The notes under the pieces: model-generated
Databases searched by the model: none
The model's input: only the letters and a program-made list of their open reading frames with translations
Told to the model about the DNA's origin: nothing
Program-made: the position numbers and the translations under genes
Shown: piece after piece, positions 11,441 through 32,229 of the stretch
How positions within the stretch are numbered: the first letter of the stretch is position 1
Layout of the letters: each line of letters opens with the position of its first letter
From: Parietaria judaica
Taxonomy: Eukaryota; Streptophyta; Magnoliopsida; Rosales; Urticaceae
DNA length: 64,000 nt
NCBI GenBank assembly: GCA_954871525.1
Contig: OX940861.1
Coordinates: 33,927,201-33,991,200 of the forward strand
Reading direction: 5' to 3'

Positions 11441-11764
11441 TATATATATACACGTATATATATACTTTAATACATATATATCGATTCGAGTCTCGTCGCT
11501 TTGAATCTCGCATTCACACTTTAAAACTTATCAATGCATTTTAAGGCTTTGTCAATGTGCTTTAGAATTAGAATTCACCGTCGTTTCGGGAACCCACCTA
11601 AAGTAAAGGTGCGAATTCAGGGATTGAAATCACAAGTTTTCTTTAGACATTTATCAGTGGTGTTTAGATAAGTATTAAAAGGAAGAGAACACGACTTGTA
11701 AAGAGGAAATAGTGACCAAAGTCAACCTGAGACTTAAAAACTATGAGTTTAAGCTTGACCTGCT

Positions 11765-11945
11765 TCAACAACCCCTAGCAGAGATCTCCCCACCAGGAAT
11801 TTCCCCACCAGACCTTCCCCTAGCAGAAAAGGGCCCGAGCAGAAATGCCCTTATCAGGAGTGTCCCCGGGCAAAAGTGGCTCCCTACCAGAAAAGCCCCT
11901 ACCAGAAATGTCCCGGGCAGAAATGGACCCTAGCAGCTCTGCTAG
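11765..11945. repeat. Degenerate minisatellite (ccctaccagaaatg type)
   Basis: Roughly ten irregular units of 15-22 bp built on cc-c-tagcagaaatggcccc / ccaccagaaattt. One frame stays open through it, but this follows from the repeat and I do not call a gene. Confidence 0.6.
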
Positions 11946-11985
11946 GGACATACGACCAGAAGTCAGCAGAACCCATTCTAGAAGG

Positions 11986-12743
11986 TAGGGGTGAAAGCGG
12001 AACCGGGAACCAGGAAATTAGTTGTTTTTGGTACCTATCCCAAAAATTTCGGGATTTCTTTTTTTGGTATCGGTTCCCAGTTCCAGTTGTAAATTTCCCT
12101 ATTTTTTTTAAATCAGAACCGGAACCGGTACCGGTACCGGGAAAAAGTAAGAAAAGATTTGTGAAAAAAATCGATACTTAACACGAGAAAAAAATCAATG
12201 GCCGAAACAAAAACTTAACACGAGACAAAAATTTATGGCCAAAACAAAAACTTAACACGAGACATACATTTTGCTTGCAAGCGAAATCTTCTAGTGAGAA
12301 GACGAAGACATGTAACTTGCGGTGGAGGGTTCTCGGCGAAGAGAAGAATATGACGGCGGAATGGATGAGAGGGGGAGAAAGAGAGATTGAAAGGGTCGAG
12401 AATGGAAAATGGTAAATATTAAACCCTAATAACGAAAAACTACACGTAGTTTAAGTCATAAGAAACGATATATAACCCAAAAACTATAATAAGCATACAA
12501 AATATTTAAAAATAACATAATATGAATACATCTAAAACTACATGTTTAAAACCGGAACCGGTACAAAAAATCGGGAAATTTTGCTTCTGGTATCGGTTCC
12601 GGTTCCCAGTTCCATAAACCGTGAACCGGGAAGTACCAGTTCCCAGTTTCAAACTAAATTCCCTTATTTTTTTTTAAACCGTTCCGGGACCGGTACCGGA
12701 ATCGGGACAAAACCGGGAAACTGTTACAAAATTTTCACCCCTA
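11986..12743. mobile_element. Non-autonomous hAT element, 758 bp
   Basis: Inverted ends TAGGGGTGAAA / TTTCACCCCTA with an exact 8 bp duplication ctagaagg at 11978-11985 and 12744-12751, as expected for hAT transposition. The interior has long subterminal palindromic stretches rich in ggaaccgg/ccggttcc and no transposase. Related copies are at 9493-9699 and about 13590-14296. Confidence 0.85.
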
Positions 12744-13059
12744 CTAGAAGGTGCCAAACTTGAGGAGCAAGTTTGGAGATTTGATTTGATTTGATTTGAT
12801 TTGGTTTCATGATTTTGTTAGGATTCGAATGTAAATTGTAAAGATTGGATTGAGTTTATTTTAGGAAGTTAAGCTAGGGTTTCGTTTTCTGGTCCCCTAT
12901 AAATACTAGTGTTAGTGTTTATTTTTTGTAACTCCTCCTTTCTATTTTGCCTTCGATTAATCTGAGATTCAATTTCTCCCAAAGCTTTCTTCTTCCTTTA
13001 TTGTTTTGTTCTTCTGGTTTTTCTTTTGGCAGATCCATTCATTATTGGAACCAACAAAA

Positions 13060-13590
13060 ACAAGTCAATTCGATTCAAACAAAATAAGTCAACCTTGTCC
13101 AAAAAAGTTAACGCGAGCTTGGATCCAAAAAAAGTCACCCAACCAAGAAAAGTCAACCAGATGCCGATCTGGAAAATTCAACCCCGAGCTCGGCACTAAA
13201 AAATTCAAATCGATTATAGACAAAAAAGTCACCCGAACGCAAAATGTCAACCCAACTCCGAGCCCAAAATAGTCAACGTGGACTCAGGCTGGAAAAGTTA
13301 ACCCGAGCTCGGCCCTAAAAATACTCACTTCGAGTTTGGACAAAAAAATTCAACACAAGCTCAACGGCCTCGACCAATAAAAGTCAACCCGAGCCCTGTC
13401 CAAAAAATTCAACCTGAGTTTGACACGAAATAGTCAACCCGAGTCCAACTCGAAAAAATCACGCATGACAATAAAAAAATTATGATGTCACTAATTGTTA
13501 GATATGTTTCATATATAAAATTGTTATTGACTTATATTGTTATGAAATCATGGTAATAATGACATGTAGCGTAGTAGAAGCAAATAAGAT
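13060..13590. mobile_element. Half copy of the foldback family
   Basis: An array of about 14 degenerate units of the form aaaaagtcaacccgagctcgg, then the terminal stretch cgcatgacaataa and tgtcactaattgtta, closely matching the right half of the element at 2598-3445. The opposite arm is missing. The family probably transposes by terminal inverted repeats, but its class is unknown. Confidence 0.6.
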
Positions 13591-14297
13591 TGAAATCAGT
13601 ACCGATAACCGATAAATTAGTTTTTTTTTGTCTCATTTTTTTTTTTTTTTGGTATTTGGTACTGGTATCGGTTTTAAAAATTCTTGGTTTTTATCAAACC
13701 GAGACTGAGATCGAAACCGACAAAAAAGAAAAGAAAATCAAGAAAAAACCGGAATAATCTGGAAATAAATCCAAAAAAAATACAAAATACCATGTCCGAA
13801 ATATAAAATACATGTCTAATACACCGCAAACCAAAATCAAGGAATCATAATCAGAAAATGAATCGGATATTCAAGGAAAGAAAGGATGAGTCGGACGGAG
13901 AAGAAGACAAAGGTCCGACCTCAAGGCGGTGGACAGATCTCGGCGAGGGAGAAGAAGGGTTCTCGGTGAGGGCTGATGTTATGAGAAAGAGGGTTTGAGG
14001 ATTGGCGGCGAATAAAAGAGAGAGAGGTATCAGACTGAATGTGCCTTAATTTTTTAAGGGAAAAAACGACATGTAGTACAATATTTAAAACGACATGTAG
14101 TTCACAATCGGAACCGATACTAAAATTCGAGACATATGGCTTTAGTATCGGTTCTCAGTATTAGTATCGGAAACTGATAACTGGTAAGTATTGGTTCTTG
14201 GTTTTAAACTAAATTTATCAGATTTTTTTTTTTTAAAACCAATCTGGGATTGATACACAAATCGACGAGAAACAGCTACAAAATTTTCCCCCTAGTA
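13591..14297. mobile_element. Diverged relative of the TAGGGGTGAAA hAT family
   Basis: The left part (cagtaccgataaccgata, ggtatcggttttaaaa) and right part (gttctcagtattagtatcgg, ctacaaaattttccccctag) repeat the layout of the element at 11986-12743. The ends are eroded and no target duplication is clear. Non-coding. Confidence 0.5.
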
Positions 14298-14495
14298 CCA
14301 AATTATGGCTTGGGGGAGGAGAGAAAGAGAGATGGGCGTGCATTTAAAAATAAATAGTAATTAAAAAAATTAGCCGTCGAATTTTCATTTAAATATTGCT
14401 ACTCTGATCAGCTGCCTCGTGTTGTTTTACCAAAGGAAAAAGGTATTCACTATATTATTATATATTATATATTAGAAGCAAAAGCTCTATGCAAC

Positions 14496-14497
<2 letters not shown>

Positions 14498-14543
<46 letters not shown>
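14498..14543. repeat. (TA)n microsatellite
   Basis: About 22 TA units roughly 470 bp upstream of the TPS-A start codon. Confidence 0.85.
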
Positions 14544-14546
<3 letters not shown>

Positions 14547-14867
14547 GTGCAGAAAGCCATCAACAAGAGGCTCAATCATTGACTATCGCTCGTGAAATGC
14601 ATGCGTCATGGTATATGAGTATGACTAAGCATGCATAGTTCAGGCTCGTCAAATGAGACTTTAAAAGCCACCTCGCGCGAGTACAACGTGGTGAGTTAAT
14701 ATATAAATATACTATATTATATACTTCTACTTTTTCTTATTATTGGGCAGACAAGAAAATCTGTGACACAATAACGAAATTATAGACCTCGTACCGTACG
14801 TATAATTTCACAAAGACTAATATCGACTGTCATGTTGCAAGTGGGTACCATTCCATGATTCCATTGC

Positions 14868-14877
14868 CTATTTAAAC
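14868..14877 (+). promoter_or_regulatory. Probable TATA box of TPS-A
   Basis: ctatttaaac lies about 135 bp upstream of the TPS-A ATG, a normal distance for a plant promoter with a short leader. It is the only good TATA-like site close to the start. Inferred from sequence only. Confidence 0.45.
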
Positions 14878-15009
14878 TCGTAGATTCAAGTTATAAGCCA
14901 TCAAAAGGAATTTAGAGAAAAATAAAAGTCTAATTTGTTCCAGATCAGCTTATCTGTTTCTTCACCAATATTTTTCAGTCTCATTGCTGTTGTCGAATTC
15001 TATACGAAT

Positions 15010-23843
<8,834 letters not shown>

Positions 23844-23994
23844 CAAGTTACATAGATATACATGCCTAAGTTTATTAATATATTTTTGTTTGGTTTTGGT
23901 CAAGTCAAGCCATCTAGTTTGGTGTTTTTTTTTTTTAATAAAGGTCTCGAGTGTTTTGTGTTTCGCGCTCTTTAATGAAATAACATTTTAAATA

Positions 23995-24511
23995 GAGTAA
24001 ACTGCGGCTAATGTACCCAATGTTTGATTTTCTGCGGATTATGTACTCAATGTTTATTTTCGACGGCTAATGTACTCAATGTTTGATCCGTTAGATTTTT
24101 TGAGTTTTCCGTCAGTTGACCGTTAGAGAGTTATATGTACACTTTTCGTATTTTTGACATAACTCACTCATTTTTTTTCCAAATTTTATGCACGACCTAT
24201 GGTTGGAAAGATAAGAGATAGATCTACAACTTTAAGTTTTTAAGTTTTGTAAAATCAGTTTGAAAAAAATACGAAATTTCAAGTACAACGTAAAACTGGA
24301 CATTAGTTTAATGCAAAATATATGTTTCGAGCAAATTTTAATATACTTAATGACTTTTTATGATGAAACGTAAAAGCAAGAAGTTGTAGATAAATGTTTT
24401 ATCTTTCCAACGGGTATTTATTTATAAATTTTGGATAAAAACGAGTGAGTTATGCCAAAAATATGAAATATTATTTCACATCACATCTTTTATATTTTCA
24501 TCATGGGGTGC
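23995..24511. other. Filler between tandem TPS copies A and B
   Basis: The 3' flanks of TPS-A and TPS-B match up to ttttaaata and then separate. TPS-B similarity resumes at 24512. The 517 bp between them contain three copies of a t-a-a-t-g-t-a-c-t/c-c-c-a-a-t-g-t-t unit (24010-24090) and otherwise AT-rich DNA. No gene. It may be a small element or DNA joined at the duplication junction. Confidence 0.6.
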
Positions 24512-24661
24512 GTTCGTTAGAGCTTGTTCCATTAATAATGCGTGTTAAATATCATGGGGTCGGACTTCCACTTTGAAATCAATTGGCAATGGAGAGAATA
24601 ATATTATTTGATTAATAATATATACACATGCCATTGAAGAATATACATTTACTTGTTGCAG

Positions 24662-25136
<475 letters not shown>

Positions 25137-25879
25137 GTTAGAACTAACTGAAGATCAATCATATCATTTTTACATAAGTTTGGTATCAGCATATAAAAAC
25201 TAGTATCCACGTTATATCCCCTAATATATTATCCTCAATGAAAATGTTTGAAAAATTCTAGCAAAAATATTAATTTGGTCTCTTTCGTCACATTGGTTGT
25301 CATTAATTGTAAGATTATTGTCCTTAAGTCCATCAAAATTGAGATTACGGACTTAAGTGCAACGAAAACGTTAAGTTAGGGATTTTCACCGGCAATTTTA
25401 CATTTTCTTTCTAATTCTTTTTAATTACCCCCCGAGGGGCGGACATGTGGAGTGATACGTTGGAAGCCACCTGGCGAATTGCGATTGAACTTGTTTGGTT
25501 ACAACAAAAAATATAATGTTAGGGAGTTTTACAATCAAATTTAAAAATATATATAGACTTAAGTGCAACTAAAGCGTAATGTTAAGGAGTTCTACCTTAA
25601 AAAATAGAAAATAAGAATTTAAGTGCAACTAAAGTGTTACTTTATGGAGTTTTACCGTAGATAACCTATAAATTTTATATAACTTCTTGAACCTAATTAC
25701 AGATATTAAGATCCCTATTCCTAATTAAAATTCCTGAGCTTCCAAGATTTATATATTGGTTCAAAGCCATTGTATACTATGCACACTAAAAACTCAATTT
25801 TTAAAAGATTTAAAAAAAAAAAATTGATTTTGTTGTCTATCTAAATTGCTGATCGTGAAACTATTGACTAATCTATAAG

Positions 25880-26098
25880 GTGGTGGAGCAAGACAAAGTT
25901 GGGAGAGAAGTGTCCCTTTGCGAGAGACAGAGTGGTCGAGAGCTTCATGTGGGCTGTGGGAACAATATTCCTCCCGGAGTTCGGGTATTGCCGGAGAATG
26001 ATTACATGCCTCGTGATTCTGATCACTGTACTCGATGACGTCTTTGACGTCTACGCCACGCCCAACGAGCTCAAGCCCTTTGGCGACGCACTCGTCAG
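25880..26098 (+). pseudogene. TPS-B exon 4 (DDVFD intact)
   Basis: 219 bp, in frame, same splice sites as TPS-A; C-L for R-L and T-P-N for M-P-N changes near the Asp-rich motif. Confidence 0.88.
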
Positions 26099-26193
26099 GT
26101 ACTTGGTCAATACTCAATGGTCACCCTCACTAATTTAGGCTTTGCTTGGAATTTAAATTCTTAAAGAAGACATTTAAAAATATATATAGATAT

Positions 26194-26243
<50 letters not shown>

Positions 26244-26387
26244 TACCCTAACTATCAATAAATTAGAGTAAATATATTACTAACTATTTAAGTTCACTTC
26301 TAGCTCTATAACACACTATATCACACATACATATATCTTTTTCGTTGCGTTTTGCAATTAACCATTGGAATCCTTTTTTGGATGTAG

Positions 26388-26526
26388 ATGGGATGTGAAT
26401 GCGATAGATAAACTACCATATTACATGCAGATATGCTTCCTCGCCACTTATAATTGCGTCAACGACATTGCTTTCGATATTCTCAAAGATCACGGAATCC
26501 TCGTAAACGACATGTTAAAGAAATTG
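26388..26526 (+). pseudogene. TPS-B exon 5
   Basis: 139 bp, in frame. Its intron 4 keeps the unoccupied Copia target site near 26371. Confidence 0.88.
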
Positions 26527-26539
26527 GTAGGTGCACTCC

Positions 26540-26664
26540 AATTTGGCGTGCCCACTGAGAAAATAAATGATATATATATATTGTATTAATTAATCAGTAC
26601 TTGGTTAATTAATTAATTAAATGATATATATATATCCAAATTATATCATTTATTTTCTCAGTGG
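26540..26664. other. Micro-inversion at TPS-B intron 5/exon 6
   Basis: 26540-26620 is the reverse complement of the TPS-A sequence that ends intron 5 and starts exon 6 (the inverted copy begins aatttggcgtgcccactgag). A second, direct copy of the intron end follows at 26642-26661. Together they form an inverted repeat with 23 bp arms (26552-26574 and 26642-26664). The exon codons for A-R-Q-I-G-S-Y-I are lost from the direct copy. Confidence 0.9.
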
Positions 26665-26882
26665 AGGCAAATTGGTATGAAAGGGGACACACGCCAAGCT
26701 TCGCAGATTACATGGAAAACGCTTTGGTTTCAGTGGCGTTGCCTATGATTTTATCACAGGCTTGTTTATGGGTCACAAATCCCATGCCTAAAGAGACCAT
26801 TCGGTGCTTGATGGAGAATCCCAGCATTGTTCGCCAATCCGCGATTATCTGTCGACTCGCCGACGATTTGGGGACGGCCTCG
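26662..26882 (+). pseudogene. TPS-B exon 6, frameshifted 5' end
   Basis: Direct joining from exon 5 gives tgg-agg-caa instead of the proper gtg-gag-gca frame. The rest of the exon is otherwise intact and ends L-A-D-D-L-G-T-A-S in the original frame. Confidence 0.88.
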
Positions 26883-27255
26883 GTATGAAAAATAATACAT
26901 TGAATCAGTATATTTTTTGTGGAAATGTGTTTTTTGGTTCTGACAAACTATTAAAAATGATTTTTTATGAAATATTTAATAAAAAGGGAGCAATTAATAG
27001 ATATTTATAAAATTTAGGACGAAATTGATACAAAATAATCAAGTACATGGGGCAAGCTGATACTAGTTAAAGTCAAGGAGGAAGTTGATATAAAAATAAT
27101 TGAAAGAGATAAATTAATACAAATGATAATTTAATTAAACGGAGAACTAGCTAAAAATAAATAAAAAATTGGAGCGTATATTTAAAATAGGCATATTCCA
27201 CACTATAAATTTTATATTATCATTCAAAATTAATTATGTGGTATGGGTAATTTAG

Positions 27256-27576
27256 GGGGAGTTAGAAAGAGGTGACGTTTCGAAATCGATCCAGTGCCAC
27301 ATGCACGAGACGGGCGTCTCCGAGGGGGAAGCTCGTAGGCACATCAGCCACCTGATCGGCAACACATGGAAGCAATTGAACGAAGACTGCTGCGCTGCCA
27401 AGTCTCCTTTCTCTCACATCTTCAAAGACGTGCTAATGAACGGTGCGAGGATCGCGCAGTCGATATATCAGCATGGAGACGGCCACGGCTCCGAGCAAGA
27501 CGTCACCACCAAGGACAAAGTGCTCTCTGTACTCGTCAATCCCATTGCCTATCAGCTCGGAAACAGTAAACCCTAG
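27256..27576 (+). pseudogene. TPS-B exon 7
   Basis: 321 bp, same stop codon as TPS-A, with one visible residue change (G-V-S-E for G-F-S-E). The similarity continues about 160 bp into the 3' flank. Confidence 0.88.
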
Positions 27577-27735
27577 CAAGTTACATAGATATACATGCCT
27601 AAGTTTATTAATATATTTGTGTTTGGTTTTGGTCGAGTCGAGCCATCTAGTTTGGTGTTTGTTTTTTTTTTCTTTCAATAAAGGTCTCGAGTTGTTTTGT
27701 GTTTCGCGCTCTTTAATGAAATAACATTTTAAATA

Positions 27736-29798
27736 AGTTTTTCATATGCTCTCTTTAATCACATGAATGTTCTTATTAATTCTACTTTAAATTTTAGTAA
27801 GATGCTCTAATACTCTATTATTTGTTTTTTTATTATTTCTTATGTGTGCTGCACCTAATTTAAGAGTGTTATTTATTCTGGTATATTTTTTTTCAATGAT
27901 ATATATAAGTCTATGTAAACAAGGTGTCAGAAAAAGAAGAAACAATACAAAAAATAAAGAAATACATAAACTATCACGTAAAAATGATAGGGGAATCAAA
28001 TCTAAAAGATGAAATTTGGCTGAACTGAAATGATAAATGGCATCGTCAGCTCATGTGTCATTTAACGTTTGGGTAGTGACAAAAAAAAAAAAAAAATCAA
28101 CGTTTAACACTTTAGGTATTTTTGCTACTAATTTTACGTTCTGAAAATATATACATTAAAACTTTAAATGACTTCAAGATATTTATGTCGCTATTTCTTC
28201 CTCTAACTGTATTTATATTTTATATATGCAAATCAAACATGTACCCCGAGCTTTTAATATGTTTCAAAATTTTACTCCAAATTTTCTCACTATTTATTTT
28301 TACATAATTATTTATATTTTAAATTTATATTTTTAATTATACTCTTAACTTTTTTTTTTTGGGAGTTAATTATAATCTAACTCAAAGATTAAGACAGGTT
28401 CTGTATAATTATTTTTACATAGTTACTTTTTTTTTTTTTTTTGGAGTTAATTATTTATATAAGCCCACTATATTTATATCATACTTAAGTCCTTCCACTT
28501 ATATCTTTTGACACGTTCAAATGAAGCCCACCAATCGGCTTGGCTTGGATAGCCCATGACCCAAAAAGACACTTATATTGATAAACGACTTGTCGTTTCA
28601 CACCTAACTGCTTGAAAAATCTAAACGACGATTAAGAAAACGACCCAATGGTTTACGATCATGGTTTCCACAGACTTCAGAGAGCGGGGGTTCAACCCCC
28701 TCTCAGTTTTTTTATTTTTTTTAGTATTATTACTTTATTTTTTTAGTATTATAACTAATAGTATATAAATTTATTTTACTTTATTTTAGTGTAAATACAT
28801 ATTATTTCAACCCCTTAATTTTTATTAAAATTTAAATATAATCCTCAAAATTTTAATATTTTGCAAAACTTAAATCTAACTCCTCAGGGATTCTACACCA
28901 ATACCGGTTTCTGCCCTACCCCGAAATCCATCCGCTACTGTGATCATGAAAAGTACTCGATTCCCAACATCTGAATTTGTGTGAATGTCGCTCCTTTTGT
29001 TTGAAGCATTCAGATTCCAACAATCGAAGACTATATAAGCTGATAAAAGATTTACGAATAATTGAAAGCCAATGATGTAACTTGTATGAAAGGGAAACGA
29101 CTGACGGTAAAGGCAACTTGAATTTGACATGACCAAGAAAAAACAACATCCAAATCCTAGAAACACACATAATAGAGAAGCAATATAAAGTTAACAATGA
29201 GAAAGCAATTGTTCGATTTTATTTCTTGAAAAACTAAATTCACAAATAAGAGGTGACGAAATCACAACTTTAGAATCGAAAACTAAATGAAAGAAAATTG
29301 AAATTTTTTAAGGACAATCAGAAATATGTAAGTGAAATAATGCTATAAAATAAATAAAGGGAACATAGGATATAAGAACTTTTATCAGTCGAACAAGATG
29401 AGTCGTATCGTTCTCTGAGCTTAGCAAAAGCCCAGTAGGCCTAGCCTATCGAACAAGACCAAAGAGTGTGAATTGTACAAGTTAACAATACCATTGATTA
29501 AAAAAACGAGGCACGAGCGTCCGGTGTATAGAGAGGACTTCACCGTTTAAGAAGCCATAGAAACGAGGTAAACCACTATACCTATATCTATTTTTCTACT
29601 TTATTTCTCTATTTTTATTTTTTCAATACCCAATATCAATACAATTCATTATTCTTATTTCAAACTGAGAAGCCTATTTTACGGCTCGATACCAATTAGG
29701 CACGCGTGCCTAATCCGCGCACCTTCGTTAGCTTAAAGCTCGTCATAATAGCTCATCAACACGGGTAATAAATTCGCAAATATTTTACTCTTGTATAC
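27736..29798. other. Intergenic, AT-rich, no gene seen
   Basis: Short poly-A and poly-T tracts. A stretch near 28046-28140 resembles the aggtatttttgct MITE family seen at 54981. A small GC-rich point, gcgggggttcaacccc at 28685, looks like a tRNA B-box but no tRNA fold is evident. The open frames here (28876-29197, minus) show no domain I recognise. Confidence 0.5.
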
Positions 29799-30562
29799 TA
29801 TAGAGGGCGATTTTCACCTCCCTCTTCCAGTCAGAAAAATAATCACAAAGAAGAAGTTAACAATAATGATCTGTGAATATCTTTGATTTATTATGTTTCC
29901 GACAAGAGCTCGGTTCTCTTTCGTTGAATAGCTGGACAGTTGAAGGGTAGAATACAATGAACTTTCTCTATTTCTTAAGCCTTTCTCTTACATGACTTTC
30001 TCTCTTTTCTCTCTGGTTTCTTCTCCTTTTTTCCCGAACCTCTACAAATGAGGCTTAACTTCCCTTTTATAGAGCTTACATTTTGTCTTCTCACATCTTT
30101 CCCGCCCTTTTCTCATGTCTAATCACTAGTTCCTCTAGGAGTGATTCGAGGGAAGCGTGGTTAACCCATGCTTTAGTCATCCTAGAGCAGTCTACAAGAG
30201 TGGGTAGGTGGGCTTCATTAAATGCACATCTCGTCAGTGGTCATTCGACTTTGCACGCCTCGTCGTCGATGCCTCTCGTCGAGTGGGTAGGTGTGCTTCA
30301 TTAAATGCACATCTCGTCAGTGGTCATTCGGCTCTGCATGCCTCATCGTCGATACCTCTCGTCGAGGCGTGATGGGACACTTCGTCGCGGCTCGCCTTTA
30401 CCCTAGTCAGACTTCGTCGCAGGCTAAACCTCCTCGAGGATGTTCCTTCGTTAACCATCGGTCAACGAACCTCCTCGCCCTTCTCTTACGTCGTTTATGG
30501 GACAAAATGACACGAGTTGTGTTGAGGATAGATTTGACCATTGACCAAATCCGACCTTAACA
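29799..30562 (-). repeat. 3' LTR of Gypsy element (left), 764 bp
   Basis: Contains two units of an 83 bp minisatellite (starting at about 30201 and 30284), where the right LTR has three. Ends ccttaaca. Confidence 0.92.
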
Positions 30563-31514
30563 GTTAGTCCCCCATTTTATCAAGTGTATACACTTGGTAA
30601 AATGAAAAACGAGGGTAACGGTGGACTGTCAAGGATATTTGCAAACTCCGTCGATCACTTTAGTCGACACGGTTGCCCCGGGAAACTTTGTCGGAGAACC
30701 TCATCGTAGTCTGTTAATCGGCGGATTCCGTTCGGGACACTGATGCAGAATATTGCCGAGTTGTAACTGTTTTCGTTTGGTGAAGCATCTTTCTTATGGC
30801 GGCGAGCTTCTCCTTGTGACAAGCTCTTTGCGTCGATGAGCTCGCTTATTGTGACGAACTCCACGCAGCGATGAACTTCTTCCAGCTGGCTACAAGCTCC
30901 TCGCGACGACGGGCTCGCTTACAATGACGAACTCCTCGCAACGACGAACTTCTTCCAGCGATGGTCTCCTCGTGGTAATGATGCCTATGTCACGGATGCA
31001 GTAACCGTTGCCTTGCTCATGACTAACTCTTTCTCCACATTGCTTTACTTCGTCGATCCTCGAAGTTGGTGATCACTTCGTCGGCTCCTTGTGCGGTTAT
31101 GTTGCTGAGCTATTTCTTCTCCTCTTCGTGCTTCCTCTATTCTTCTCGCTGTGTGTTGTTCTTAGGTTCTTCTTTGAAGGTTGGCGTGGTTCCCTGGTCA
31201 CGATCCAGAGTATTCGGTCTTCATAGAAGGTCTCGTTGGCGACGTCATTCGCCAATGGGGGCTGATGCGGCCCAGGCATCGTTGATTTTTCATCGAGAGT
31301 CTTTCCTTGTTTATTTAAACTCTGTACAACACTCGCTTTCTGTTTGTTTGAAGAACCACCTATTGTTCCTCGGCATGCGTGTCGTCGTCGGGCATCACGC
31401 CTTACTCTGTTGTATAAGAGGAAAATTCGTGGTTGTCGGAAAGGAGTGTCCCTCCCAGCGGCACGTTGGTCGTGATCGAGGATCACTGTTTTGGGCTCTC
31501 TCGCCTCTTTTTAT

Positions 31515-31995
31515 TCTCGGCACTGTCGCCGGTGTGGGTTTGCTCGGCACCCTAGCCGTATTTTCCTTTCTGCTCGGCACTCTCACCGAGCAGTTTTTCT
31601 TAGGCACTCTCGCCTATATATATATTTTTTTTTTCTCGGCACTCTCGCCGGTGTGGGTTTGCTCGGCACCCTAGCCGTATTTTTCTTTCTGCTCGGCACT
31701 CTCACCGAGCAGTTTCTCTTAGGCACTCTCGCCTATATATATATATATATATATATATATTTCTCGGAACTCTCGCCGGTGTGGGTTTGCTCGGCACCCT
31801 AGCCGTATTTTTCTTTCTGCTCGGCACTCTCACCGAGCAGTTTCTCTTAGGCACTCTCGCCTATATATATATATATTTTTTTTCTCGGCACTCACGCCGG
31901 TGTGGGTTTGCTCGGCACCCTAGCCGTATTTTTCTTTCTGCTCGGCACTCTCACTGAGCAGTTTCTCTTAGGCACTCTTGCCTATATATTTTTGT
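31515..31995 (-). repeat. Tandem repeat, four units of about 120 bp
   Basis: Units start at about 31515, 31633, 31761 and 31883. Each has ctcggcactctcgccggtg, then gctcggcaccctagccg, then gctcggcactctcaccgagc, then a (ta)n tail of different length. They lie between integrase and the 3' LTR of the Gypsy element. The open frame through them is a consequence of the repeat. Confidence 0.85.
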
Positions 31996-32229
31996 AGTCC
32001 AACTTCTTTCCTTCCCTTCGAGTCTGAGATAAAAGAAAAAGGTTATGTAAAATAGTACTCCAAATCAATTTAATAAAGGTCGAGGCCATGCAAAATAGTC
32101 CCGAACAAGAAGGGTCGGGACTTCCCCAAATTACGAAAGGAAAAAATCAAAGTGTCGACCGCTGAGCCTCCCGTTGACTTCCCGAGTCAGCAGGGGATTG
32201 ATTCGTAGCTCAATCCCGATCCTGGGTTT

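Noticed and set aside
14935..15009. Upstream extension of the TPS-A first exon as a transit peptide
   Set aside because: The frame there begins at a TTG, not an ATG, and no in-frame ATG exists before 15010. Recorded as a finding but not used as the start.
28660..28710. tRNA-like point around gcgggggttcaacccc
   Set aside because: A B-box-like motif only. I could not fold acceptor, D and anticodon arms around it.
31066..31674. Plus-strand ORF of 202 codons
   Set aside because: It lies opposite the Gypsy 3' region and runs into the 120 bp repeats. No domain, and the strand is wrong for the element.
31515..31995. Evenly spaced repeats as a CRISPR array
   Set aside because: Plant nuclear DNA, 120 bp nearly uniform units with (ta)n tails and no unique spacers. 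It is a tandem repeat inside a retrotransposon.
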